Part shown: positions 17,260 through 25,152 of the stretch, in pieces | Numbering within the stretch: the first letter of the stretch is position 1 | How the letters are laid out: the number at the start of each line of letters is the position of its first letter | NCBI RefSeq assembly: GCF_003814745.1 | Contig: NZ_RKRD01000003.1 | Location: 124,001-188,000, forward strand | Source of the DNA: Hydrogenoanaerobacterium saccharovorans | GTDB lineage: Bacteria; Bacillota; Clostridia; Oscillospirales; Ruminococcaceae | Direction of reading: 5' to 3' | DNA: 64,000 nucleotides | Position numbers and translations under genes: made by a program | The notes under the pieces: generated by a model | Told to the model about the DNA's origin: nothing | Database searches by the model: none | The model's input: only the letters and a program-made list of their open reading frames with translations

Positions 17260-18282
17260 CTAAATAGAAATATGAGCTACAATGTGTATTTGATTAATCG
17301 CAGTTGCTGCCACGAACGCAAGTTCCACCACGCATACCGAAGGGTCACCTGTCTGCAGATATGCCTTTGGGGTTTCAAAGCTGCTTACAAGCCCCTCATC
17401 AACAGCGGTGGAGAGCAGCACCGTCATTTGTGCAATCATGCTCTGCATAGTAGCGGGACTGCCCTTTGCATTTTTAAGCAGCAATTTTGCAACTCCTCGT
17501 GCACGCTGTAAAATATGGTCGATGATGCGAATTGTTGATACGTTGGCAAAGCTGTAATCAGTTTCTCCGTCTGTTTTGGTGCGTGTTGTAACCGCTTTTA
17601 TACACTCCACCGAACCGCCTACCGTCTCAAATACTGTTACACCCGATGAAAGCAGTGTTTGCACTGTGGTTTCAGGTAGATTATCACTATCAAGCAAGAT
17701 GTTTTTAAAACTACTGCCGCTCAGGTTGTCTCCCACATCTCCTGTAAGCAGAGCCCCTGCAAATGCACACGCGGCGGCAAATCCACCAGGGTAACATAAA
17801 CAGATACGTTCGCTGTTCAGTGCTTGTGCCAGTTTGGCGGCTTGCTCTGCACTGTCTGCACTTACAACGCCGATGCGTTCTTTCAGTGCATTGCACGAGC
17901 GGTTTATACTCTCCAACAGCTTCGTTTGAACATCAGAATTTACACTGTCGCAAAGTACAATTCCTACATTATCAAGCTCTTCTGTCGCTGCAAAAGCAAC
18001 TTCGTACGCCATGCTGTCGGCAGCGCTGCCGTTGGTGCTTACTGGTATGCAAATTACCTGTGATACTCCGCTTTCCAGTAAAAGCTTTGCAGCGTCAAGC
18101 AACACGCCGCCTGCAAAAACCGCAGCTGCCTCTGCGTAGTGTGTAAAGCGGTACACTTTACCCGCTTCACCGCCCTGCGCAACGGCACAAACCGCAGCAT
18201 ACTGTGCCGATACCCCTGCACCCGAGGTTGAAGTGACGGTGTAAGTAGAAAATACCCCCGGGCGCAATGAATTTATAGTCAT
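17260..18282 (-). CDS. Contractile tail sheath protein
   Basis: A 340-residue tail sheath of the XkdK type. The N-terminus SLRPGVFSTYTVTS has the PGV turn of Firmicute phage sheaths. The middle domain contains VSQVICIPVSTNGS, and the C-terminal half includes TTRTKTDGETDYSFANVSTIRIIDHI, the conserved sheath core. The ribosome site AGGAGAGTG lies before the ATG, coupled to the previous stop. It is somewhat shorter than PBSX XkdK (about 465 aa), consistent with loss of a decoration domain. Confidence 0.85.
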   Translation of the reverse strand: MTINSLRPGVFSTYTVTSTSGAGVSAQYAAVCAVAQGGEAGKVYRFTHYAEAAAVFAGGVLLDAAKLLLESGVSQVICIPVSTNGSAADSMAYEVAFAATEELDNVGIVLCDSVNSDVQTKLLESINRSCNALKERIGVVSADSAEQAAKLAQALNSERICLCYPGGFAAACAFAGALLTGDVGDNLSGSSFKNILLDSDNLPETTVQTLLSSGVTVFETVGGSVECIKAVTTRTKTDGETDYSFANVSTIRIIDHILQRARGVAKLLLKNAKGSPATMQSMIAQMTVLLSTAVDEGLVSSFETPKAYLQTGDPSVCVVELAFVAATAINQIHIVAHISI

Positions 18283-18773
18283 TTGTTCACTCTCCTAATT
18301 TTAAAATCGCTGATGCTTTGCTCTTGACTGTGATGATTTACGGTAAGGCGAAGTTTTGCATAGCAAGGTAAAACAAGTGCTCCCAAATCTTTTTCAAACT
18401 GCACATGACCGCACCATATACGCATCACGTCATACTTGCTTTTTGTAAACAGCAGGTTGTCGCAAATCATGCCGAATACACGTTGGCATTCTGCTGTTTC
18501 TTTCTTCGGCGGACAGCAAATTTTTATTGCGGCTGTAATTTCCATTGTTCTACAACAGATGCTGTTGCCGTTTTCGTCCAGCCCTGCAAAATCAGAAAGG
18601 GCGCAGGGCAGCACTTGGGCATCTTGCAAGCCCACGGCAAGCCGGGTTTGTGTTAACGGCACAGGGCGGGGCGCACTTGAGAATTGCAGCACAGCGGTTA
18701 TCGCTTTGCCTGCAAAAGCGGAGTTAAGCTGTGTTACCAGCTCTGTTGCAATGTTGCTTATCACGCTTGTCAT
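18279..18773 (-). CDS. Probable tail-terminator/minor structural protein
   Basis: A 164-residue protein of unknown family starting MTSVISNIATELVTQLNSAF, a pattern seen in head-tail joining or tail-terminator proteins preceding the sheath. The ATG at 18773 follows GAGGAGGG and overlaps the previous stop (ATGA); the longer frame from 18812 has no ribosome site. Placement between head-closure and sheath genes suggests the XkdJ-like slot. It contains several cysteines (CC pairs), unusual for a virion protein. Confidence 0.6.
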   Translation of the reverse strand: MTSVISNIATELVTQLNSAFAGKAITAVLQFSSAPRPVPLTQTRLAVGLQDAQVLPCALSDFAGLDENGNSICCRTMEITAAIKICCPPKKETAECQRVFGMICDNLLFTKSKYDVMRIWCGHVQFEKDLGALVLPCYAKLRLTVNHHSQEQSISDFKIRRVNK

Positions 18774-19120
18774 ACAATGCCCTCCTCGTTTGCGCGTTTC
18801 AGTACCGCCCAAATATAAAACAACTGTTCACCTACATGCCGCTTTTCGCAAACCGATACCAAAAATCCTTCGTTATCCCAATAAATCACGTCACCCACAC
18901 AAAGCATGTCCCCGCCGTTTTCGGGCGAGCCGATATATAAAAACGCGTTTTGGTCGCGGTAGCCGAGTATAGAATATGTATCATCAAGATATTGGCGGTT
19001 GCGGTAATCAAACGGTGCAATGTATGCCTTAAAACGGTGTATACTTTCCCCTTTATGCAAGGTTATTTCTCTGCCGTACCGCTTCAGCAGTGCTAAAAAT
19101 TTTTGATAAACATCTTCCAT
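18770..19120 (-). CDS. Probable head-closure protein
   Basis: A 116-residue protein beginning MEDVYQKFLALLKRYGREIT and containing FKAYIAPFDYRNRQY and a beta-rich GDVIYWDNEGFLVS stretch, compatible with a small head-closure/stopper protein (XkdI-like slot). It starts two bases after the upstream stop. Assignment rests on size, position and fold impression. Confidence 0.6.
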   Translation of the reverse strand: MEDVYQKFLALLKRYGREITLHKGESIHRFKAYIAPFDYRNRQYLDDTYSILGYRDQNAFLYIGSPENGGDMLCVGDVIYWDNEGFLVSVCEKRHVGEQLFYIWAVLKRANEEGIV

Positions 19121-19121
19121 A

Positions 19122-19478
19122 TCAGTTCACCTGCATTAAAAAAGCATTGTCATGTTTTAGCAGCGGCGCAATGCTTGCTAACAGTTCATCGCACAGTGCT
19201 TTTGCATCGTCGCAATTCGTGTTTTGCGCTGAAATCGAAAGGTCACCCAACCGAAAGTCGCCTGCATTTGCCCCGCAGGTCATTGTATATTGATACAGCA
19301 GCATACCTGCTGCTGCCGTACACAAGGCTTCCATGTTGGTATCAATATCCACTCCGTCTTTGAGCCGTGCCAACAGCCTTGCAATACACAGCCGAGCCAA
19401 GGGGGCATAACGCTGCGCATTCTCTTCCGAAATGTCGGCTAGGGTTGCAAACTGGCATAAAACCTGTGTAGTATCCAT
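19122..19478 (-). CDS. Probable head-tail connector/adaptor
   Basis: A 118-residue mostly alpha-helical protein (TLADISEENAQRYAPLARLC, then a cysteine-containing helix) in the position of gp6/gp15-type connector adaptors. It follows AAGGAGGAAAAG and is the first gene downstream of the terminator-like hairpin after the capsid gene, so its expression, and that of all tail genes, appears to require read-through. Confidence 0.6.
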   Translation of the reverse strand: MDTTQVLCQFATLADISEENAQRYAPLARLCIARLLARLKDGVDIDTNMEALCTAAAGMLLYQYTMTCGANAGDFRLGDLSISAQNTNCDDAKALCDELLASIAPLLKHDNAFLMQVN

Positions 19479-19499
19479 ACTTTTCCTCCTTTGCCTTAC

Positions 19500-19531
19500 A
19501 AAAAGGGGGCGGAATTGCCCGCCCCTTTTTT
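19500..19531 (-). terminator. Strong terminator-like hairpin directly after the capsid gene
   Basis: On the coding (minus) strand AAAAAAGGGGCGG pairs with CCGCCCCCTTTTT around a six-base loop, followed by GTAAGG. No promoter fits between it and the ATG at 19478, whose ribosome site begins within about 10 bases. It probably gives partial termination, making capsid more abundant than tail proteins. Confidence 0.75.
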
Positions 19532-19541
19532 ACTGGGTTTA

Positions 19542-20543
19542 CTAGGCTGTTTTTAACTTCATAACCTGAACTGCATCTGGGAAGATCTTTCCGAAGCCTG
19601 CAATCGATGTTACCGCAGCACGTTCCAGCTGGCTGTCAATCAGTTTATCGTAATCTACCTGAACGTCGCCCGCCGTCACCATTTCAAGCGCAAAACGTTT
19701 GTCCAATGCAACCAAAGTATCATCTGCAACGCACGAGGTTTTAATAATTTTTGCACCCATTGGCGTAATCAATTTGCCGGTACCATGAAACGCAAGCCCT
19801 GCAGCAGCATCTTGCATTTCAGGCATAGCCAACAGCTTTTGCACCATAACCGGGCTTGCAAGAATGGTGTTCATCTCGTAGTCGGCAAAACTACCCCAAA
19901 GGTTCAGCAAATCGGCATACGTTACTTTTCCGGTTGCTGCAGTGGTTACTGGTGTTTCACCGTTCAGCAGGGTAGTTACCGCATCGCTCATCTGTGCCTT
20001 TGCAATATATGCGCCGATTTGTTTGAGCGTAACGGTAAACAAGTCCAGGCGTTGGAATTTGATTGCCTCGTAAGATGCAACCAGCATTCTTCCGCGTTTC
20101 ACCAGTTTTACCAATACGTCGCTCAGCTTAATTACCGTTTCAGGGATTTTTTCACCTTCGGCAATGGCAGGCATGTTCTTATCATTATCCGAAAGGTCGG
20201 TGATGATAGAACGATAGTCAAGGCTGTTGATATTGGTTTTGGTTGCGATAATTTCATTCAGCAATGCAGCCTCATTCATCCCTTGCGCCACCGCACGGCA
20301 TACATATTCAGGGAACAAATATGCGCTGTCCGATGTTTGAAAGAACTTTTGAATGGTATCAGATTGCGAGCCGCTTACATGGATATCAAAACGCTTGAGC
20401 TGACGCTGAAATGCATCCAGCCCGGCAAGTTCTGAACCTGCGTATTCAGTAGATGGGTCAAGTTTCTCAAGCTCTCGTGTAAACGAACTGCCTCCCACCT
20501 TGTACATGGATTTGTCCAATTTGATTGCTTTAAAAATAGACAT
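19542..20543 (-). CDS. Major capsid protein (XkdG-like)
   Basis: A 333-residue HK97-fold-type major capsid protein of the PBSX XkdG kind. It begins MSIFKAIKLDKSMYKVGG and contains LIPMGA-type beta segments, EGEKIPETVIKLSDVLVKLVKRGRMLVASYEA (spine helix region) and the C-terminal LDKRFALEMVTAGDVQVDYDKLIDSQLERAAV. The frame opens three codons earlier at 20552, but that ATG lies inside the GAGAGGATG ribosome site, so the second ATG at 20543 is chosen. Confidence 0.85.
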   Translation of the reverse strand: MSIFKAIKLDKSMYKVGGSSFTRELEKLDPSTEYAGSELAGLDAFQRQLKRFDIHVSGSQSDTIQKFFQTSDSAYLFPEYVCRAVAQGMNEAALLNEIIATKTNINSLDYRSIITDLSDNDKNMPAIAEGEKIPETVIKLSDVLVKLVKRGRMLVASYEAIKFQRLDLFTVTLKQIGAYIAKAQMSDAVTTLLNGETPVTTAATGKVTYADLLNLWGSFADYEMNTILASPVMVQKLLAMPEMQDAAAGLAFHGTGKLITPMGAKIIKTSCVADDTLVALDKRFALEMVTAGDVQVDYDKLIDSQLERAAVTSIAGFGKIFPDAVQVMKLKTA

Positions 20544-20592
20544 AGAATACATCCTCTCTGCGGCTTATAACCGCTGTAAATTTTTATGATTT

Positions 20593-21576
20593 TTAAATTA
20601 AAAACTGTGTATTTTCATTGCTGCCATGGGGTAATAAACTGCCCGCAGTTTGTAAAAAAGGTACAGGCTGTTTGCCGCCGGCAGAAGCAAACGATTTTTT
20701 CAGCTCGCGCAGTTCCTCTGCTGTGAGTTTATCGGCAATGGCAGATACCGCCTTTTGGCTGATGCCGCTGCCCGAGAGCGCAGCACTGCGCAGCACTTCT
20801 TTTTTTAGCTCATTGCGGTAAATTTCACCTGTTTCGGCAAGCTGATGCAGCCTGTCCAGTTCTTCATTCAGTATGTTTACATCATTACGGCTGAATGTTA
20901 CAGAGGTATCGGTGGCTTTTAATTTGGCAATAACAGCGTTTAGGCTCCCGCAATCTTGCTCATCAGCGGTGTATGCTTTGGTTACACCTGCCGCAGGCTG
21001 TGCGGGCACAGCAACAAAACTCCATTCATAGGCATCGGTGGGTTTGTTCAGCGTATAGTGGCAAGGCACCCCGTCGTAAAGCTTGCCGCTGGTGTGCTGG
21101 CAAGGCTGTTTCTTTACATTCTTACCGCACACTGAACACAACACCTCCTCTACCGCACATCCAACGCTTACCTCTTTTTTAATGCCTGCGTCAATGTCGA
21201 GGATGAGATCTTTGTTTTTTTCACTGCGCACCATGTATGCTTGTGCGGTTAAGAAATGATAAATTTCACCTGTGGCTGTTGTGCGCAGCGCATCTTGCTC
21301 TACCGCTGTATGAAATATACGTGCCGTTTGATTTGTTCCTTTGGGGTTGTGGTCAAAAATCCCTGTTTTACCCAAAAATAAGCGGCGCAGTTTATGCAAT
21401 GCCTCAATCGAAAATCGCTCAAAATCACGGTCAATCTCGTTGTCGCACAATATCAGCGGGAACACATATACTTCATCCACGCCCAGTTCCCGTCTGGTGT
21501 AGCGATTGATTTTTGCCAAATCGTCTTTCGAAAGTTCTTCAGGTGCAAAACCTTTATAAATCATAGCCTGTTTCAT
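20593..21576 (-). CDS. Prohead protease fused to scaffold-like domain
   Basis: A 327-residue protein in the XkdF position. The N-terminal half looks like a herpesvirus/S78-type maturation protease: a histidine in GKTGIFDHNPKG and a serine in GIKKEVSVGCAV as probable catalytic pair. A cysteine/histidine insertion (CSVCGKN...PCQH) may bind zinc. The C-terminal half (about 215-327) is helical and charged, like a scaffolding domain. The ATG overlaps the portal stop by four bases. Zinc binding is inference only. Confidence 0.7.
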   Translation of the reverse strand: MKQAMIYKGFAPEELSKDDLAKINRYTRRELGVDEVYVFPLILCDNEIDRDFERFSIEALHKLRRLFLGKTGIFDHNPKGTNQTARIFHTAVEQDALRTTATGEIYHFLTAQAYMVRSEKNKDLILDIDAGIKKEVSVGCAVEEVLCSVCGKNVKKQPCQHTSGKLYDGVPCHYTLNKPTDAYEWSFVAVPAQPAAGVTKAYTADEQDCGSLNAVIAKLKATDTSVTFSRNDVNILNEELDRLHQLAETGEIYRNELKKEVLRSAALSGSGISQKAVSAIADKLTAEELRELKKSFASAGGKQPVPFLQTAGSLLPHGSNENTQFLI

Positions 21577-22724
21577 TTGGTCTCCTCCATTTCTTTTGCT
21601 GCTTGTGCCAGTAACAGCTGTGCCTGCGCGGTTTCAATTTCATCTTGCAGGTTGATCATATCCCAGTTCACACAAACATCGGCACAAAGCCCGTTCATGG
21701 CAAGGAACATATTACAAATTTTGAGTATTACCGGTGTCAGCAGCCTGCGGTATGCTTCCAATTCGCTTGTGAGGATATCAGCCTGCTGCCGGCTCATGCG
21801 TTCGGTTGTGCTCCACGAAAGGCCCAGCAAAAATGGGGGAATGCCCAGTTTTGATACAATTTGCTGCAACATCTGGTCAACGGGTACCTTGGTGTCGATT
21901 ATCTGGTTGTCTGCACCTATTACCTTGATGTCTACATCACCCACTGCAACAAAATCTTTCACACTGCCTTGTGTGGTTGCACTCATCGCTTCGCTCCACT
22001 CTTTGGCAATGTTCTGTGCAATTTCGCGTGCACCGGTAGGGTCAATTCCGTTTTCGTTGGGTTTATAGGTTACGGCAAACCGTACATTGCCTAAGCGGTC
22101 AAAGTTTTTACCAATGCATTGGTAAATGCGCAGCAGTATGTTGCTTATAAACGGCAGCCCGCGCAGCAGCGAGGTACCGCGCAGTTCACCTGCGGCGGGG
22201 TTTCTTGCGCTAAACAGTATCAGCTGCGGGTGGGGCGCAGGCACCGAATTTACACCATCACGCAGGTAAAATTCCGCCTGCACAGGGGTATTGGGTGCAG
22301 CTACATCCAAATTACCAAGCGGGCTGTTGTACAAGGCGTAAATACTATCCTGTTCTGCGGTAAGCACAATCTCACCCACAGCACTGCCATAGGTCAGCAG
22401 GTTATCCAGGTAGCAAGATAAAAATGCATCCAGCCCTCTCTGTGCACCTCCCACGCGCACATCACTTGCAAACTGCCGCAGCAGCTTCTGTGCATACTCA
22501 TCATCACATTCAAGCTCAAAGCCGCCTACGAGGCGTACAATCTTCTCCAGTGCTGCGTCAATGATGGGCACACTGCTGCGTATTTGTTCATACATTGCGT
22601 GCTCGGCAGTTTTTAGGGGAATTAAGCCATCGGGCAATCCCAAAAACTTGTTGTCAGAACGGGCTGTCTGCACGCACGAAACTCCGGCTTGCTTTTCCCC
22701 AAACAGTCGCTGTAAAAATCCCAA
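21573..22724 (-). CDS. Phage portal protein (XkdE-like)
   Basis: A 383-residue portal protein forming the DNA-entry ring at the capsid vertex. Recognisable are YEQIRSSVPIIDAALEKIVRLVGGFEL, the YGSAVGEIV core, NILLRIYQCIGKNFDRLGNVRFAV, and the C-terminal LGIPPFLLGLSWSTTERMSRQQAD stretch typical of phage portals. The start is TTG at 22724 behind AAGGAGGGAT. Position directly after the large terminase supports the call. Confidence 0.85.
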   Translation of the reverse strand: MGFLQRLFGEKQAGVSCVQTARSDNKFLGLPDGLIPLKTAEHAMYEQIRSSVPIIDAALEKIVRLVGGFELECDDEYAQKLLRQFASDVRVGGAQRGLDAFLSCYLDNLLTYGSAVGEIVLTAEQDSIYALYNSPLGNLDVAAPNTPVQAEFYLRDGVNSVPAPHPQLILFSARNPAAGELRGTSLLRGLPFISNILLRIYQCIGKNFDRLGNVRFAVTYKPNENGIDPTGAREIAQNIAKEWSEAMSATTQGSVKDFVAVGDVDIKVIGADNQIIDTKVPVDQMLQQIVSKLGIPPFLLGLSWSTTERMSRQQADILTSELEAYRRLLTPVILKICNMFLAMNGLCADVCVNWDMINLQDEIETAQAQLLLAQAAKEMEETK

Positions 22725-22754
22725 AAAGTTATCCCTCCTTTTATTGAATCGGTT

Positions 22755-24017
22755 CTACATCTTACGGTTGGCAGAGAGTGCATAAAACCCGCTGCCGGTT
22801 TGCTCATGCAGTGCAGTCATAACAAAATAGCGCATATCGTCCATCGCATGGTCGTTCTCTTTTTTGGGCGCGTCATGTTTTAAACCCTCATCCCAGCAAT
22901 AAAGCGAAAATTCACGCAGGCAGTCGGTACAGCTTTCATGAAAACGCAGCTTACCGCTGCGCAGCAAGTCGCCCACACGCCTGATTCCTACAGCCACATC
23001 ATTGACTGCGGCAATACACCGGTATTTGCCGTGCCTGCGCACACACTGTATAAAGCTTGCCGCCGACGGGTCTACTATCACCGCAGTAACCGTAAGCTCC
23101 CCAGCCAGTTCCTCCAGTGCATCGTAATATTCCTCGTCGGTTTTCAGTACCCCCGCTGTGCGCGAGTTGTGGTAATACTCCCGCAAACGGTACCATATGC
23201 CGTTACTAAGCCCCCACAGCCCCATCGACATTGGGTTTACCGTACCGTAATCGCACGAAATGTAGTATTTTTCGCATATCGGTGGTTCACCATGCACCAC
23301 GTGCTGCTGTTCGCTGAACATCGGGTAAATCAGCCCCTGCGCCGCAACCCATTTTCCCAATACAAACCGTTCGTAAAATACGCCGGAATACATTTCTTCG
23401 TATCGGCGTTTGATTTTCTCAGAGAGCGAAAGGTTATCTTCCATGGTAAAATGCAGGTATAGCGCATTTTTCTGCTTTGCTTTTTGAATCCATTCGGTGT
23501 AGAACCAGTGAAAGGGATGCTCTGGATTGCAGTTGAACCAAAACCGAGAGTGTGCAACCGAACAGCGCGCAACGGCCTGTTCCACAAAAGAACGCGGCAT
23601 CAGCGCAACTTCATCCAGCAGTACGCCTGCCAGCGTTACCCCTTGGATATTTGCCGCCGAGCCTTCATCTTTGCCGCCAAACAGGTAGTACCGGTTGCTT
23701 TTGCCCCCAAAATGGATGTCGATGTAGTTGCGGGACAGTTTGTCGTTGCAAGTAAAGCCCAATACACTTAAATTTTGCAGCAGCGGGGTAACCAGGTTGC
23801 GCCGTACCGAGGTGATGGTTTTACCGCAGATGGCAAACGAGGCTCCGTCAAAGCAGAACATGCTCCACGATACAAACCCCAACGACATACAGAGCGTTTT
23901 ACCGCTTCGTATTGCCCCGTCGCAAATGATAGCATCGTGGCTTTCATAAGGGCTGCCCGTACACCACCAGTTCATCGCGGTAATCTGTCGTTTCGAAAAT
24001 GGCTTAAACTTCGTCAT
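22755..24017 (-). CDS. Phage terminase large subunit (PBSX XtmB family)
   Basis: A 420-residue DNA-packaging ATPase-nuclease. Walker A is GAIRSGKT at residues 34-41; Walker B is in LAGVLLDEVALMP. The C-terminal RNase H-like nuclease shows YISCDYGTVNPMS and TAVIVDPSAASFI, both with plausible metal-binding aspartates. Both ATPase and nuclease motifs appear intact, so the protein is probably active. It overlaps the gene upstream by 14 bases. Confidence 0.92.
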   Translation of the reverse strand: MTKFKPFSKRQITAMNWWCTGSPYESHDAIICDGAIRSGKTLCMSLGFVSWSMFCFDGASFAICGKTITSVRRNLVTPLLQNLSVLGFTCNDKLSRNYIDIHFGGKSNRYYLFGGKDEGSAANIQGVTLAGVLLDEVALMPRSFVEQAVARCSVAHSRFWFNCNPEHPFHWFYTEWIQKAKQKNALYLHFTMEDNLSLSEKIKRRYEEMYSGVFYERFVLGKWVAAQGLIYPMFSEQQHVVHGEPPICEKYYISCDYGTVNPMSMGLWGLSNGIWYRLREYYHNSRTAGVLKTDEEYYDALEELAGELTVTAVIVDPSAASFIQCVRRHGKYRCIAAVNDVAVGIRRVGDLLRSGKLRFHESCTDCLREFSLYCWDEGLKHDAPKKENDHAMDDMRYFVMTALHEQTGSGFYALSANRKM

Positions 24018-24381
24018 GCCTGTTCACATCCAACTTTTTTGAAGAATCATCCGGTACGCTGCCCATAATCGCGCGGTAAAAGGGCAAGGCATCCTCCTCT
24101 TTGCTTTTGTCTTGTGCAAGCCCTGCCAGCAGTTCCATTGCCTTAAAGCGGTCAAAAATTTTTACCTCTACACCGTTTTTGCCGCGCTTCAGCTCTGCAA
24201 CATGAAACAAATCTAAATTTGCTAACTCATCGGGTGCTGGGGCATCTTCTAAAAACAAAAGCTTTACTGCATCAGAGATACTCCCAAATGCCAGCCGATG
24301 CAGCCCCGCCTTTACTTGCGCCGAGTAATCTGTCTCCACCTTCTCTGATGGCTGCTTTTTACGATTTTGTTTGCCTTTCAA
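24004..24381 (-). CDS. Probable terminase small subunit or terminase-associated protein
   Basis: A 125-residue protein, first gene of the phage-like operon. It is basic at the start (KGKQNRKKQPSEKVE), with a helical middle including FGSISDAVKLLFLEDAP and LFHVAELKRGKNGVEVKIFDRFKAMELLAG, the latter a pattern found in small-terminase-like genes of Clostridia. The frame is open to 24543 but has no earlier usable ATG with a ribosome site; TTG at 24381 lies eight bases after GGGAGG and is preferred. Small-subunit assignment rests on position and the FDRFKAMELL segment. Confidence 0.6.
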   Translation of the reverse strand: MKGKQNRKKQPSEKVETDYSAQVKAGLHRLAFGSISDAVKLLFLEDAPAPDELANLDLFHVAELKRGKNGVEVKIFDRFKAMELLAGLAQDKSKEEDALPFYRAIMGSVPDDSSKKLDVNRHDEV

Positions 24382-24489
24382 ATCAATAGCCTCCCTTTCA
24401 ATACAACTGGCAGAACAGGGCAGATATGGTAAATCTGCTGCAAAAACTACACACAACCGCAAAAAAAGCCGTGAAACCGCACCCAGCCT

Positions 24490-24503
24490 ATTGTGTAAAC
24501 AAT
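24490..24503. promoter_or_regulatory. Operator candidate ATTGTGTAAACAAT for the phage-like operon
   Basis: Near-perfect 14-base palindrome (ATTGT-GTAA-ACAAT) just downstream of the predicted leftward transcript start (about 24508), where a repressor would block elongation or initiation. No phage repressor gene is in the window, so the regulator would be encoded elsewhere. Confidence 0.45.
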
Positions 24504-24514
24504 TGGCAGAAGGT

Positions 24515-24543
24515 ATAATAATCTGTAGACTAAACGGTATCAA
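24515..24543 (-). promoter_or_regulatory. SigA-type promoter of the phage-like operon
   Basis: On the minus strand TTGATA (24543-24538), exactly 17 bases, then TATTAT (24520-24515). A 5' untranslated leader of about 125 bases would precede the first gene. It is the only good leftward promoter seen for the 12-kb operon. Confidence 0.6.
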
Positions 24544-24556
24544 ACATTAAAATTGC

Positions 24557-24586
24557 TTGATTCCGCACGGTGATATTCGATATAAT
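24557..24586 (+). promoter_or_regulatory. Promoter for trmL-degV
   Basis: TTGATT (24557-24562), an 18-base spacer and perfect TATAAT (24581-24586). It diverges from the phage-operon promoter, with about 14 bases between the two -35 boxes. Confidence 0.6.
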
Positions 24587-24644
24587 AAAAATTGTTTTAA
24601 TTTCATAGACTGATTTGATAATAAAGGGGAAACATTGTTACAGA

Positions 24645-25148
24645 ATGCCTATATTAAACCTTGTACTCATCGAACCGCAAATTCCGCAAAACACCGGCAA
24701 CATTGCCCGTACCTGTGCAGCAACAGGCGCACGTTTGCATTTGGTGGGGCCCATGGGCTTTGCCATTGATGACAAAAAACTAAAAAGGGCAGGGCTCGAT
24801 TACTGGCACCTGCTTGATATTACCTACTACAAAAACATGGCGGAATTTTTTGAAAAAAACCAAGACGGTAAATTTTTCTATTTCACTACCAAAGGCAGGC
24901 ATATCCACAGCGATGTGCAGTACCCCGATAATGCCTACCTTGTATTTGGCAGGGAAGACGCGGGCTTGCCCGAAGAACTGCTGCTCCAAAATCCCGATTC
25001 CTGTGTGCGATTGCCTATGATTGCAGATGCACGCAGCCTCAATCTTTCCAATACAGTTGCAATCGCAGCCTACGAAGTGCTGCGTCAATGGAATTACCCG
25101 ACGCTCAAATGGTCGGGACAGCTTACCAAATATAAATGGGAGGACTAA
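24645..25148 (+). CDS. trmL: tRNA (cytidine34-2'-O)-methyltransferase TrmL
   Basis: A 167-residue SPOUT-class methyltransferase that 2'-O-methylates the wobble position of tRNA-Leu isoacceptors. Conserved parts are LVLIEPQIPQNTGNIARTCAATGARLHLV at the start, LDYWHLLDITYY, the knot-region YLVFGREDAGLPEELL and the C-terminal RSLNLSNTVAIAAYEVLRQ. Length is exact for the family. Its stop lies four bases before the degV TTG start, so the two are cotranscribed. Confidence 0.93.
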   Translation: MPILNLVLIEPQIPQNTGNIARTCAATGARLHLVGPMGFAIDDKKLKRAGLDYWHLLDITYYKNMAEFFEKNQDGKFFYFTTKGRHIHSDVQYPDNAYLVFGREDAGLPEELLLQNPDSCVRLPMIADARSLNLSNTVAIAAYEVLRQWNYPTLKWSGQLTKYKWED

Positions 25149-25152
25149 CAAC

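Noticed and set aside
12291..24543. Reading the phage-like region as a tailocin (headless contractile particle)
   Set aside because: Terminase, portal, protease and capsid genes are present and look intact, so the particle should have a head.
12250..24640. Attachment-site direct repeats flanking the phage-like element
   Set aside because: I compared the flanks by eye and saw no shared repeat of useful length; a short or diverged att site could still be missed.
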